A stretch of DNA of 51,764 nt from Paracidovorax citrulli (GCF_900100305.1 NZ_FNEY01000036.1:1-51764); one strand, 5' to 3'. Shown: positions 1 through 8,885, numbered from the stretch's first letter. Program-made: numbers and translations. Notes: generated by a model from the sequence alone, not told the origin.

Positions 1-94
1 CACCCGCCCGGCACTCGCTCCTGCCCAGCAGCCGGCCGCTCCCGCCCCCGCCAGGGCCGCCGGGTCCGGCAACGACGACTGGGAAACCTTCTGA
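1..94 (+). CDS. Methyl-accepting chemotaxis protein, C-terminal end (partial)
   Basis: The open frame enters from the left edge and stops with TGA at 92-94. It encodes an Ala/Pro-rich tail ending in DDWETF. A flexible tail closed by a (D/N)W-E-T/E-F pentapeptide is the tether by which the methyltransferase CheR and methylesterase CheB dock on chemoreceptors such as Tar and Tsr. Only about 30 residues are visible, so the sensor type is unknown. The assignment rests on the terminal pentapeptide alone. Confidence 0.6.
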   Translation, partial: TRPALAPAQQPAAPAPARAAGSGNDDWETF

Positions 95-98
95 CCCC

Positions 99-111
99 GG
101 GAGTCACTCCC
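99..111. terminator. Possible shared hairpin between convergent genes
   Basis: GGGAG-TCA-CTCCC is a perfect 5-bp inverted repeat lying between the chemoreceptor stop and the stop codon of the convergent PepSY gene, which it overlaps. There is no T run on either side, so it is at best a weak bidirectional terminator. Confidence 0.3.
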
Positions 112-1660
112 GCCGGGTCGCGGTCCGCTGCCGCATCTGCCATGCGGCATCCACCGCCAGCATGCACAGCAGCGAGAGACCCAGCAGGGGCAGCAGCACG
201 CCGGCCACGGCCAGCATCCCGCCCACTACCCAGAGCGCGCGCGGCTGCGCCGGCAGCGGCGGCACGCCCAGCCCCCCTGCCGGGCGACGCTTCCACCACG
301 TGACCGCGCCCGCGGCGCACAGCAGCACGATGCCGGCACAGGCCACGGCCAGCACGATCTGGTTGGCCACGCCGTACTGCTGGCCCAGGTGGACGTTGAT
401 GCCCCACTCCAGTCCCCGCGCCACCGGCCCGTAGTCGGCATAGCCCATGTCGAGCAGCGGACGGCCACTGTACTGGTCCAGGTGCACCACGCGCTGCCCG
501 CCGAGGTCGGCCGGATACGCCGACGCGGTATAGACGCCGCCCGCGCCCTGCGGCGCGGCAACGCTGAAGCCCGGCGCCAGGCCCAGGCGCGTGAACACTG
601 CCATCGCGGCGTCCAGGCCGATCGGCGGCACGGCCGGCACGGACCGCGCCCCGGCGGCGGACGCTGCGACCGCCCCGCCGTGGCCTTCGTGTTCCCCGCC
701 CCCGCCATGGCCCTCGTGCCCCCCATGGCCTGTGTGCCCGTCGTGCCCGGCATGGTCACCGCGCCCGGCGGCCATCGCCGCGCCCGGCACGGCCGAGGCC
801 ACGGGCACGCGCGCCTGCTGCAGGCTCCACGGCACGGCCAGCGTGTCCGCCACCGGCACGGCAGACATCGGCACCTGCACGCGCACGCCGGCCGGATAGC
901 CCCAGTGGCTGCCGTTCGCCCAGGTGTTCACCTGCGCCCCCCAGAACACCGACCAGGGCATCCCCGTCAGCGCCAGGAACGCGAGGATGCCGCCCACGCC
1001 CAGGCCCAGCACCGCGTGCAGGTCGCGCCAGAACACGCGCTCTGCCGGGCAGCCGCGCACCGTCACCACGCCGCCGCGGCGGCCGCGCGGCCACCACAGG
1101 TAGAGCCCCGTCGCCACCAGCACCACCGCCCAGCCCGCCGCCATCTCGATCACGCCGCGCGCCAGCGGGCCGATCACCTTCAGGCTGTGCAGCCGCCGGA
1201 TCTGCCACGACAGCGTGCCGCGCTCCGGCAATTGCCCCAGCACCCGCGCAGAGCCCGGATCCACGTACACCGCCACGCGCCGCCCGTCCGCGGTGGCGAT
1301 GCCCACGTTCGCGCTGTCGCCCGGCCCCGCGGCCGGCGTGTAGCGGAACCACTGCCCCGGCTGCGCCGCCAGCGCAGCGGCCACCAGCGCGCCGGGCGGC
1401 CGCGCCGCGCCGGGCGGTACCGGCTGCACCACGCGCAACAGGTCGCGGTGGACCCAGCCGTCGATCTCGCGCTGGAACAGGTAGGCCCCGCCGGTCACCG
1501 CCAGCCAGGCGAGGAACGGCAGCACCAGCAGCCCGGCGTAGAAATGCCAGCGCCACACCGCGCGGTAGAAGCTCGCGGCGCGCAGGGGCGGGGAAGCGCC
1601 GCCGCCGGTGTCCGCCGCGGGGGTTGCCGCCGTGGTGGCGGTGGTCGTCGTCGATGCCAT
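104..1660 (-). CDS. PepSY-associated membrane protein with His-rich loop
   Basis: The 518-residue protein has the PepSY-TM (PiuB-like) layout: a first membrane helix near residues 40-62, further helices near 170-190 and 215-235, a long periplasmic segment, and helices near 430-450 and 475-500. Residues about 297-328 form a Gly/His-rich loop with eight histidines in D/E/G-H-x-G-H repeats, which suggests metal binding. GGAGG lies 8 nt before the ATG. The gene follows the TonB-receptor gene by 2 nt, so the two are co-transcribed and probably translationally coupled. Family members sit in siderophore or metal-uptake loci and are often proposed to reduce or release the metal. The metal here (iron or copper) is not determined; the His-rich loop leans towards copper or another soft metal. 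Confidence 0.85.
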   Translation of the reverse strand: MASTTTTATTAATPAADTGGGASPPLRAASFYRAVWRWHFYAGLLVLPFLAWLAVTGGAYLFQREIDGWVHRDLLRVVQPVPPGAARPPGALVAAALAAQPGQWFRYTPAAGPGDSANVGIATADGRRVAVYVDPGSARVLGQLPERGTLSWQIRRLHSLKVIGPLARGVIEMAAGWAVVLVATGLYLWWPRGRRGGVVTVRGCPAERVFWRDLHAVLGLGVGGILAFLALTGMPWSVFWGAQVNTWANGSHWGYPAGVRVQVPMSAVPVADTLAVPWSLQQARVPVASAVPGAAMAAGRGDHAGHDGHTGHGGHEGHGGGGEHEGHGGAVAASAAGARSVPAVPPIGLDAAMAVFTRLGLAPGFSVAAPQGAGGVYTASAYPADLGGQRVVHLDQYSGRPLLDMGYADYGPVARGLEWGINVHLGQQYGVANQIVLAVACAGIVLLCAAGAVTWWKRRPAGGLGVPPLPAQPRALWVVGGMLAVAGVLLPLLGLSLLCMLAVDAAWQMRQRTATRRE

Positions 1661-1662
1661 GT

Positions 1663-3810
1663 TCAGAACCTCCAGCCCAGGCTGACGGCGACGCTGCGGC
1701 CGTCGCCCGGCGAATAGCCCGAGGAGCCGCTGTCATACCACGCATAGACGTAACGGCGATTCGTCGCGTTGCGCACCTGCACGCTCACATCCGCCACGGG
1801 CGAGAGCTGCCAGGTCGCGCCCAGATCCAGCAGCGCGTAGCGCCCCGCGCGGCCCTGGGTGTTGGTGCGGTCCAGGTAATAGTCGCCCTGCGCCGTCACC
1901 GTGGCCGACAGGCGCAGCACCTCCGTGGCGCGCACCTGCACGCCCGCGCTCGCCAGGTAGCGCGGCACGTTCTCCACCTCCCGCCCGGCGGTGTCCGGCG
2001 CCGACGGATCGGGCACGGTGATGCGCGCCACCTGGTGCGAATAGGCGACCCAGCCCGTCCAGCGCGCGCCCAGGCGGGCGTTGAGCTGCGCGTCCCAGCC
2101 CTTGCGCCGCGTGCGTCCCACGTTGCCCAGCCCGCCGGGATCGGGCAGCCCGTCCACGCCCAGCACGCGCGCGACCTCGCCCGACGCGCGCTGCTGCCAT
2201 GTGGCCACGCGCGCCTCCCAGCCCGGCGCGGGCTGCCAGCGCACGCCCGTCTCCCATCCGTCGTTGATCGACGGGCCCAGGTCGCGCGCCTGCGTGCGGT
2301 AGGCGTCGATGCCCGTGCCCACCTGGAAGGTGCGGCCCGCATTCGCATACAGCGTCACGCCCTCGCGGGCCGTCCAGGCCACGCCCAGCTTGGGCTGGCG
2401 GATGGTGCCGTAATCGTGCATGCCGTAGCGCTGCCCCGTCAGCCGGTCCGAGAAATCTCCGCCCAGCCGGTCCACGCGCAGCGCCGGCACGATGCGCAGC
2501 GACGCCACCGGCTGCACCACCGCCTGCACGTACGCCCCCTGCGTATGCACGTCGAAATCCCAGTCCCGGAACTGCGAAGTGTGCACGTGCCCGGCCGTGC
2601 GCCAGCGCTGCGCGGCGTTGTCCTGCCACTGCGCGTCCACCCCGCCTTCCAGCGTGAACGCGTGCGCCCAGGCCACCGCGGGCCGCCACGTCAGCACGCC
2701 CGACAGCCCGCGCTGGTCCTCGTCGTTGTCGCGCTCCTGCTGCACGCCCGCCTGCGAGAACCGCACCCAGCGCTGGTTCTCGTAATGGTTGGCGTACGCG
2801 CGCGCCGTCCAAGACAGCCGCTCGGCCAGCTCGGCCTCCCAGTGCAGCCCCAGTTGCCCGGTCTCGCGCGTGCTGCGGTCCGAGGCCGACCACGGCGGCG
2901 ACCAGCGCGGCTGCGCCGCCGCCTGCTCGCGCGTCAGGTAGCCGGACTCATCCGCCGCATTGCGGAAATAGCGCGCTGTGAGGCCTGCGCGCCAGCCGCC
3001 GCCCGGATCGGTGTAAAACCACTTGCCCGACAGCGCACGCTGCGTGCCTTCCGCATGGTCGCGCCAGCCGTCGCCCGTGCGCCAGAACACGCCGTAGTTC
3101 TGGCTCCACGGCCCCGACTCGATGCCTTTGACCACCTGCAGGTCGCGCGTGCCGAAGCTGCCCGCCGTCAGCGTCGCGCGGCCCTCGTTGCCGCCCGTGC
3201 GCGTGATCACGTTCACGTTGCCCGCGATGTTGTGGAGCCCGTAGCGCGGGTCGTTCGTGCCGCGCACCACCTCCAACGCCTCGATATCGAGCGGGAACAC
3301 CGCATCCAGGAACGGCATACCGCCCGCGTTGTCGTTCGACGGGATCCCGTCGATCAGCAGCTTGACGGCATTCACCCGGCCCTCGCCATTGAAGCCGCGG
3401 AAGGAGAACCGCCCCGCGTCCGTCCCCTGTCGGAACGGCGTGACCTGCACCCCGGGCGCGCGGCCCAGCAGTTCCCAGGAATGGTCCACGCGGGCATCCT
3501 GCAGCACCTCGCCGCCCACGATGTCCACCGATGTGGACACGCTGCGCGCCGGCAGCGCGCCGCCGGGGCCCTCGCGCACCTCCACCGTTCCCAGCGTGAG
3601 CGCGGGGCCGGCCTGCACGGGAGCGTGGAGCGCCGCAGCGCCATCGCCGCGGGCGGCACCGGGCACGTCCTGCGCCCAGGCCGCCAGCGCAGGAAGCATC
3701 GCCAGCGCCGGCGGCACCGTGCGGCGCGCGGCCCGGCCGAACGCAGCGGCCGATGGCGGAAAGAAGGAAAAAGAACAGACAAGAAGATGACGACGACGAA
3801 GCCGGTCCAT
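1663..3810 (-). CDS. TonB-dependent outer-membrane receptor
   Basis: The frame stays open to 3960, but ATG at 3810 has GAGG 5 nt upstream and begins a long signal peptide ending near AWAQ, giving 715 residues. After the signal comes a TonB-box-like stretch (TLGTVEV), a plug domain with the typical VNVITRTGG end, then a large beta-barrel that closes with the terminal aromatic SLGWRF. It imports a metal chelate across the outer membrane using TonB energy. It is first in a two-gene unit with the PepSY protein. The upstream spacer contains a pyrimidine-rich tract on the coding strand (about 3960-4030) and no Fur box that I can recognise. The substrate is not assignable from sequence. Confidence 0.9.
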   Translation of the reverse strand: MDRLRRRHLLVCSFSFFPPSAAAFGRAARRTVPPALAMLPALAAWAQDVPGAARGDGAAALHAPVQAGPALTLGTVEVREGPGGALPARSVSTSVDIVGGEVLQDARVDHSWELLGRAPGVQVTPFRQGTDAGRFSFRGFNGEGRVNAVKLLIDGIPSNDNAGGMPFLDAVFPLDIEALEVVRGTNDPRYGLHNIAGNVNVITRTGGNEGRATLTAGSFGTRDLQVVKGIESGPWSQNYGVFWRTGDGWRDHAEGTQRALSGKWFYTDPGGGWRAGLTARYFRNAADESGYLTREQAAAQPRWSPPWSASDRSTRETGQLGLHWEAELAERLSWTARAYANHYENQRWVRFSQAGVQQERDNDEDQRGLSGVLTWRPAVAWAHAFTLEGGVDAQWQDNAAQRWRTAGHVHTSQFRDWDFDVHTQGAYVQAVVQPVASLRIVPALRVDRLGGDFSDRLTGQRYGMHDYGTIRQPKLGVAWTAREGVTLYANAGRTFQVGTGIDAYRTQARDLGPSINDGWETGVRWQPAPGWEARVATWQQRASGEVARVLGVDGLPDPGGLGNVGRTRRKGWDAQLNARLGARWTGWVAYSHQVARITVPDPSAPDTAGREVENVPRYLASAGVQVRATEVLRLSATVTAQGDYYLDRTNTQGRAGRYALLDLGATWQLSPVADVSVQVRNATNRRYVYAWYDSGSSGYSPGDGRSVAVSLGWRF

Positions 3811-4045
3811 ATCCACCTCGTGCAAGAAGAAGCTGGCCGGGCCGCGCGCGGCCTCGGGCGGTGTGTGTTCAGCACCGACACCGACCCCGGCGAAGGCAAC
3901 CGCGCCGGCGCCGGGCGCAGGCGTCCGGCGCGGCACCACACGGCGCGGCGAACCAGCCAACCTCTTGCGAAAAAAATCGACGGAAAAAAAGCGGGAAGAG
4001 AGAAAGAAAAGACCTCTGCCGCGATGCAGCCCGCCAGGGGAACGG

Positions 4046-4065
4046 AAAAAGCGGCAGCCCTGCCG
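4046..4065 (-). terminator. Intrinsic terminator after DUF2946 gene
   Basis: On the minus strand the hairpin CGGCA-GGGC-TGCCG (4065 down to 4052) is followed after one base by TTTTT (4050-4046), 13 nt after the DUF2946 stop. This suggests that the TonB-receptor gene downstream has its own promoter or depends on read-through. Confidence 0.55.
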
Positions 4066-4077
4066 GCGGCAGGCCGG

Positions 4078-4455
4078 TCAGGCGCGTGCCGGCGGCCCGC
4101 GCGCCGGCAGCGGCGCGCCCGCCAGCGCCGCGATGCGCGCGGCCTCCACCGGCCGCAGCGCATGCGCCAGCGGCTGCGCCATCGGCACCGCCAGCGCCAC
4201 CACCGCGGGCGGCGGCGCCCCCGCTGCCAGGCACAGCGCGCAATCCAGACCGTGCTGGCCCAGCTCGCGCATCCCGCTGCCGTCGTCCTGCACGACCACC
4301 AGCTTGGCACTGCCCGCCGCATTGCAGACCACCTGCAGGCTCTGCGGGTGCAGCAGCGGCGAAGCGGCGGCCATGCCGAAGGCGAGCATCCACCACGCCA
4401 GGACCAGCGGGGCCAGGCGGCGAAGGCGGGGCAGGAAGGTGGTCACCTGAAGCAA
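4078..4455 (-). CDS. DUF2946 family protein
   Basis: This 125-residue protein has an N-terminal hydrophobic helix (about residues 14-31) and the DUF2946 signature around H-G-L-D-C-A-L-C-L, a Cys-rich motif. Members are often found beside copper- or heme-related TonB receptors and PepSY proteins, as here. Their role is unknown. The listed start is TTG at 4455. A GTG three codons later (4446) is equally possible, since neither has a clear ribosome binding site. The gene lies upstream of, and on the same strand as, the TonB receptor, separated by a terminator-like hairpin. Confidence 0.65.
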   Translation of the reverse strand: MLQVTTFLPRLRRLAPLVLAWWMLAFGMAAASPLLHPQSLQVVCNAAGSAKLVVVQDDGSGMRELGQHGLDCALCLAAGAPPPAVVALAVPMAQPLAHALRPVEAARIAALAGAPLPARGPPARA

Positions 4456-4549
4456 CGGGAGGGAAGAAGGGAAGCGCCGGCGGCCTGCGGATTATGCGGC
4501 GGCATGCCGGATACGCGGTATCGCGTACGCGGAAACCGGAGCACGCCGG

Positions 4550-4555
4550 TAGAAT
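4550..4555 (+). promoter_or_regulatory. Possible -10 element for the antiporter transcript
   Basis: TAGAAT resembles a sigma-70 -10 box. No good -35 is visible 17 nt upstream. A start about 7 nt downstream would begin the RNA at the first stem of the structured leader. Confidence 0.35.
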
Positions 4556-4561
4556 CCGTGC

Positions 4562-4637
4562 CAGGGTGCCGTCACATGGGGTGCGGCAGGTGTAGCGAAG
4601 GTCGGGCCGCCTCGCGGATCACTGCCGGCCACCCACC
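4562..4637 (+). promoter_or_regulatory. Structured 5' leader, candidate ion-responsive riboswitch
   Basis: The 76 nt before the antiporter ATG can fold compactly. GGGTG (4564-4568) pairs with CACCC (4630-4634), which ends 3 nt before the ATG. TGCCG (4567-4571) pairs with CGGCA (4584-4588). GGTCGG pairs with CCGGCC around an inner CCGC-CTC-GCGG hairpin. A second GGGTG (4579-4583), in the loop of the second stem, could compete for the same CACCC, which would make a two-state switch. No Shine-Dalgarno is visible. Sodium- and lithium-responsive riboswitches are known upstream of Na+/H+ antiporter genes. I could not match a named class by eye. Confidence 0.4.
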
Positions 4638-5897
4638 ATGCACCTGTCCATGGAGTCCATCGCGGCTCTCCTTTTCGGCATCGCATTGCTGCACACGTTC
4701 ACCGCGAAGCAGTTCGAGCGCCTGTCCCACCGCTTTCCCAGACACTCCGGCATCTTCCATTTCCTGGGCGAAGTCGAGGTCGTCTTCGGTTTCTGGGCGA
4801 TCGTCCTCGTGGCCGTGATGGCCCTCGTGGCGGGCGGCTCCGAAGCCGTGGAATACGCGGAATCGCGCAACTACACCGAGCCGCTTTTCGTGTTCGTCGT
4901 CATGGTGATGGCGGCGTCCCGGCCCATCCTGCAGACGATCAACGACCTGCTGGGGCGCGTGGCCCGCGCGCTGCCGGTGGACACGCCGCTGGCGACCGCA
5001 TGGCTCGGGCTGGCCGTGGTCCCGCTGCTGGGCTCCCTCGTCACCGAACCGGCGGCGATGACCATCGCTGCCCTCATGCTTTCGGGCCAGCTGTTCCGCA
5101 AGGACGTGCCGGAAGGCGCGAAGTACTTCGCCCTGGGCGTGCTGTTCGTGAACGTCTCGATCGGGGGCACGCTCACCTCCTACGCCGCCCCGCCGGTCCT
5201 GATGGTCGCGGCCACCTGGGGCTGGGACTCGTGGTTCATGCTGGCGCACTTCGGCTGGAAGTCCGCCCTGGCGGTGGCCGCCAATGCCACGCTCGCGGCC
5301 TTCGTGCTGCGCAGGCACCTCATCCGCTCCCCGGGAACGGAACACGGCGAGACGTCCGCAACGCCCGTTCCCTGGCCGCTCGTGGCGGTGCACGTGGCGC
5401 TGCTGGCCGCGGTGATCGCCGCCGCGCACCATCCGGTCATCTTCCTGGGCCTGTTCCTGCTGTTCCTCGGCATCGCGCAGGCATACCCGCGGCACCAGAA
5501 CCGCCTGATCCTGAAGGAGGCGCTGCTCGTCGGCTTCTTCCTCGCGGGCCTCGTGGTGCTGGGCGGCATGCAGCAATGGTGGCTGCGACCCATCGTGGAA
5601 GGGCTCGAACCGGTGGTGCTGTTCTTCGGCGCGCTGGGCCTGACGGCCATCACCGACAACGCCGCCCTGACCTACCTCGGCTCCCTCATCGATGGCATCA
5701 CGGACCCCGCCAAGTACATGCTGGTGGCCGGCGCCGTGGCCGGCGGGGGGCTCACCGTGATCGCCAACGCACCCAACCCCGCCGGGGTCTCCCTGCTCAA
5801 GGGCGGCTTCCGGGATGAAACCGTCAGCGTGGGGGCGCTGCTGCTCGGCGCCCTCGTCCCCACCGCGATCGCCGCTTCGGCTCTGCTCTTCCTCTAG
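4638..5897 (+). CDS. Putative Na+/H+ antiporter (Na_H_antiport_3 / ion-transporter superfamily)
   Basis: The 419-residue polytopic protein has about ten to twelve hydrophobic helices. The motifs LVTEPAAMT (about residue 138), ITDNAALTYLGS (about 340) and VIANAPNPAG (about 375) are the paired half-helix signatures of the NhaD/ArsB-type ion-transporter fold. It probably exchanges Na+ (or Li+) for protons across the inner membrane. ATG at 4638 lacks a Shine-Dalgarno and abuts the proposed structured leader; ATG at 4650 is an alternative. The tctBA genes follow after 79 nt on the same strand. Substrate specificity is inferred from the family. Confidence 0.8.
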   Translation: MHLSMESIAALLFGIALLHTFTAKQFERLSHRFPRHSGIFHFLGEVEVVFGFWAIVLVAVMALVAGGSEAVEYAESRNYTEPLFVFVVMVMAASRPILQTINDLLGRVARALPVDTPLATAWLGLAVVPLLGSLVTEPAAMTIAALMLSGQLFRKDVPEGAKYFALGVLFVNVSIGGTLTSYAAPPVLMVAATWGWDSWFMLAHFGWKSALAVAANATLAAFVLRRHLIRSPGTEHGETSATPVPWPLVAVHVALLAAVIAAAHHPVIFLGLFLLFLGIAQAYPRHQNRLILKEALLVGFFLAGLVVLGGMQQWWLRPIVEGLEPVVLFFGALGLTAITDNAALTYLGSLIDGITDPAKYMLVAGAVAGGGLTVIANAPNPAGVSLLKGGFRDETVSVGALLLGALVPTAIAASALLFL

Positions 5898-5976
5898 CCC
5901 CATCCGCTTTTTTCAACCGCATGCCGGCAACGGCAGGGCGCAGCCTTGCCATTTTCAACATGAAAGGAGACAACGA

Positions 5977-6423
5977 GTGAAATTGAGAGACATCCACGAC
6001 GTGATCGGCGGCGCCGCCATGTGCGTCATCGGCGCGGGCTTCGCGGTCTATGGCCATGTCCACTACGCCATGGGCACCTCGGCCCGCATGGGGCCGGGGT
6101 ACTTTCCGATCGTCCTCGGATGGCTGCTGGCCGTGCTGGGCCTGCTGGTGGCCCTGCCGGCGCTCTGGCGCCAGGGCACGCCCATCGTCGTGCAATGGAA
6201 GAACCTCGCCTTTTCCATAGCCAGCCTGCTCGTCTTCGCGGCCCTGCTGCGCACGGGAGGCATCGTCCTGGCCGCGTTCACCGCCTCGCTGGTCGCCCTC
6301 GTGCCCGCGCGGATGCGCCTGCGCACGCGGTTCACCGTCTCGGCGGTGGTCGCGCTCATCACCGTGCTGATTTTCGTCGTCGGGCTGCAGATGGTCCTGC
6401 CGGCCTGGCCCTGGAGCATCTAG
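5977..6423 (+). CDS. tctB: Tripartite tricarboxylate transporter small subunit, TctB family
   Basis: The 148-residue protein has four hydrophobic helices (about residues 8-27, 42-60, 78-108 and 118-140), as expected for the small membrane subunit of a TTT transporter. The frame is open further upstream, but GTG at 5977 has AAGGAGA 6 nt before it. Its stop codon TAG is embedded in the ribosome binding site of tctA 10 nt on, so the two are co-translated. No tctC lies next to the pair; the binding protein must come from elsewhere, as is common in Bug-rich betaproteobacteria. Confidence 0.85.
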   Translation: MKLRDIHDVIGGAAMCVIGAGFAVYGHVHYAMGTSARMGPGYFPIVLGWLLAVLGLLVALPALWRQGTPIVVQWKNLAFSIASLLVFAALLRTGGIVLAAFTASLVALVPARMRLRTRFTVSAVVALITVLIFVVGLQMVLPAWPWSI

Positions 6424-6433
6424 GAGGCACCCC

Positions 6434-7957
6434 ATGGAATTGCTCGACAACCTCTGGCTGGGACTGCAGGTCGCCTCGCAGCCCAGCACCCTCGCGTACT
6501 GCTTCTTCGGGGTGTTCCTCGGCACCCTGGTGGGCGTGCTGCCCGGCATCGGGGCGCTCGCGGCCATCTCGCTGCTGCTGCCCATCACCTACCACATCCC
6601 TCCCACGGCGGCGATCATCATGCTGGCCGGCGTCTACTACGGCGCCCAGTACGGCGGCTCCACCGCGGCGATCCTGCTGAACCTGCCCGGCACGCCGTCC
6701 TCCGCGGTGACCTGCCTGGACGGCTACCCCATGGCCAGGAAGGGGCGCTCCGGCCTGGCGCTGTTCGTCACCACCATCGCCTCGCTGGTCGGCGCGATGT
6801 CCGGGCTCGCCCTGCTCGTGCTGTTCTCGCCGATGATCGCGGAGGTCGGCCTGAAATTCGGGCCGGCCGAGTTCTTCTCCATGATGGTCCTGGGCCTGGT
6901 GGCCGCCTCGTCGATGAGCGGAGGCTCCGCCGCCAAGGGCCTGGCCATGGTGGTGTTCGGCATCCTGCTGGGCATGGTGGGCACCGACGTCAACACGGGC
7001 GTGGCGCGCTACAGCTTCGACATCCCCGAGCTGATGGACGGCATCAACCTGGTCGCGCTGGCCATGGGCCTGTTCGGCGTGGCGGAAGTCGTGCGCTGCA
7101 TCAACTCCACCGACACCGAGAAGCAGCCGGAGAACATCACCATGCGCTCCATGGTGCCCAGCCGGCAGGAGCTGAAGGAAACCGTCAAGCCCATGATGCG
7201 CGGCTCCGCCCTCGGCGGGGCACTGGGGGCGCTGCCCGGCGTGGGGCCGTCCATCGCGGCCTTCATGTCCTACGCCGTCGAGAAGCGGGTGGCCAGGGAC
7301 CCCAGCCGCTTCGGCCAGGGCGCCATCGAGGGCATCTCGGCGCCGGAATCGGCGAACAACGCGGCGGCGCAGACCGCCTTCGTGCCCTCGCTCTCGCTGG
7401 GCATTCCGGGCGACGCGGTGATGGCCGTGATGCTGGGCGCGCTCATCATCCACGGCATCAACCCGGGGCCGATGCTGATGACGGAGCAGCCGGAGCTCTT
7501 CTGGGGCCTGATCGTCAGTTTCGCCATCGGCAACATCATGCTGGTGCTGCTCAACATCCCCACCATCGGGTTGTGGGTGGCCCTGCTGCGCATCCCGTTC
7601 TCGTGGATGTATCCGGCCATCCTGGTGTTCGTCGCGCTGGGCGTTTACAGCGTGAACAACAACACCTTCGACATCTACATGGTCGCCCTGCTGGGCATCC
7701 TCGGCTATGCGCTGATGGTGCTGCGCTTCGAGCCCGCGCCGCTGCTGCTCGGCTACATCCTGGGCCCCATGGTCGAGGAGCACCTGCGCCGCGCCATGCT
7801 GCTGTCCCGCGGCGACCCGTCCACCTTCTTCACCCGGCCGATCAGCGCCACCCTGCTGGCCCTGGCCGCGGCACTGCTGGCATGGGCCATCTGGGGCACC
7901 GTGAAGAAAACGCTGAAGGCGCGGGAAGCCCTCCGGCTCGCCGAAGCCCGGGCGTGA
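6434..7957 (+). CDS. tctA: Tripartite tricarboxylate transporter large subunit, TctA family
   Basis: The 507-residue permease has about twelve membrane segments. Both family signatures are present: GVLPGIGALAAIS (about residue 36) and GALPGVGPSIAAF (about residue 260). With TctB it forms the membrane part of a secondary carrier for a carboxylate, driven by an ion gradient and fed by a periplasmic Bug-type binding protein. TAGGAGG just upstream is a strong ribosome binding site. It converges on the lysR gene. The transported acid cannot be read from the sequence. Confidence 0.9.
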   Translation: MELLDNLWLGLQVASQPSTLAYCFFGVFLGTLVGVLPGIGALAAISLLLPITYHIPPTAAIIMLAGVYYGAQYGGSTAAILLNLPGTPSSAVTCLDGYPMARKGRSGLALFVTTIASLVGAMSGLALLVLFSPMIAEVGLKFGPAEFFSMMVLGLVAASSMSGGSAAKGLAMVVFGILLGMVGTDVNTGVARYSFDIPELMDGINLVALAMGLFGVAEVVRCINSTDTEKQPENITMRSMVPSRQELKETVKPMMRGSALGGALGALPGVGPSIAAFMSYAVEKRVARDPSRFGQGAIEGISAPESANNAAAQTAFVPSLSLGIPGDAVMAVMLGALIIHGINPGPMLMTEQPELFWGLIVSFAIGNIMLVLLNIPTIGLWVALLRIPFSWMYPAILVFVALGVYSVNNNTFDIYMVALLGILGYALMVLRFEPAPLLLGYILGPMVEEHLRRAMLLSRGDPSTFFTRPISATLLALAAALLAWAIWGTVKKTLKAREALRLAEARA

Positions 7958-7976
7958 CCCGGCGGGCGCGCCGGCA

Positions 7977-8885
7977 TCATCCGGGGCGCCATTCCTCCGC
8001 CAGGAACTCCACCAGCGCCCGCACCCGCGCGGGCACGAACCGCTGGCTCGGCAGCACCGCGTACACCGTGTATGCCTGCCCCAGCCACCCGGGCAGCAGT
8101 TCCACCAGTTGCCCGCTGTCCAGATGCGCCTGCACGTCCAGCCGCGACTTGTAGACGATGCCCCCGCCGGCCAGGGCCCAGGCGTGGGCCAGGGCGCCGT
8201 CGTCCACACTGCGGTCGGCGCGCAGGGTGATGCCCACGGTCTCGGGCGGATGGCCCGGCGCGCGCTCGAAGGTCCAGCGCACCTCGCGGCGGCCCGCGAT
8301 GGCCATGGCGATGCAGCGGTGCGTCGCCAGCTCCGAAGGGTGCCGCGGGGTGCCGTGGCGCGCGAGGTATTCCGGTGCCGCGCAGGCGATGCGGCGGGTG
8401 TGGTGCAGCGCGCGGGCCACGAGTTGCGAATCCGGCAGTTCCGCGCTGTAGCGCAGGGCGAGGTCCACCGCATCGCGGCGCACGTCGTGCAGGCGGTCGC
8501 TGGCCGACAGCGCCAGTTGCACGCCCGGGTGCCGCTCCATGAACCGGTCTAGGCGCGGCAGCAGCACGCGCGAGAGATCGGTGGGCGCGGCCAGGCGCAC
8601 GGTGCCGCGCAGCGCGCCGGTCTCGCTCTGGGCCAGGCCCGCGCCCTCGTCCAGCAATTCCAGCGCGCGTTCGGCGTATTCCAGCAGCGTGCCGCCCTGG
8701 GCGGTGATGCGCAGTGCGCGCGTGGAGCGCTCGAACAGGCGCACGCCCACCTGCGCCTCCAGCCGCTTGAGCATGGCGCTGGCCGCGGCAGGCGTCACGT
8801 CCAGCGCCCGGGCCGCGGCGGTGAGCGAGCCCCCGCGCGCCGCCTCCACCAGCACGCGCAGGTCGGAGAGATTTTCAAATTTCAT
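7977..8885 (-). CDS. LysR-family transcriptional regulator
   Basis: The 302-residue protein has an N-terminal winged helix-turn-helix (residues about 5-65, with the LTAAARALDVTPAAASAMLKRLE core) and a LysR substrate-binding domain from about residue 90. It resembles the CrgA-like branch that commonly sits divergent from quinone or alcohol dehydrogenases. It is divergent from the oxidoreductase gene at 9025 across a 139-nt spacer carrying nested inverted repeats, so control of that gene and of itself is likely. The effector is unknown. Confidence 0.9.
   Translation of the reverse strand: MKFENLSDLRVLVEAARGGSLTAAARALDVTPAAASAMLKRLEAQVGVRLFERSTRALRITAQGGTLLEYAERALELLDEGAGLAQSETGALRGTVRLAAPTDLSRVLLPRLDRFMERHPGVQLALSASDRLHDVRRDAVDLALRYSAELPDSQLVARALHHTRRIACAAPEYLARHGTPRHPSELATHRCIAMAIAGRREVRWTFERAPGHPPETVGITLRADRSVDDGALAHAWALAGGGIVYKSRLDVQAHLDSGQLVELLPGWLGQAYTVYAVLPSQRFVPARVRALVEFLAEEWRPG

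Noticed and set aside
3811-4045. Fur box upstream of the TonB-receptor gene
   Set aside because: Only a pyrimidine-rich tract was found; no 19-bp GATAATGAT-type palindrome.
1624-4818. A 1064-codon plus-strand frame opposite the PepSY and TonB-receptor genes
   Set aside because: His/Arg/Pro-rich translation with no domain; a high-GC antisense shadow of well-supported minus-strand genes.
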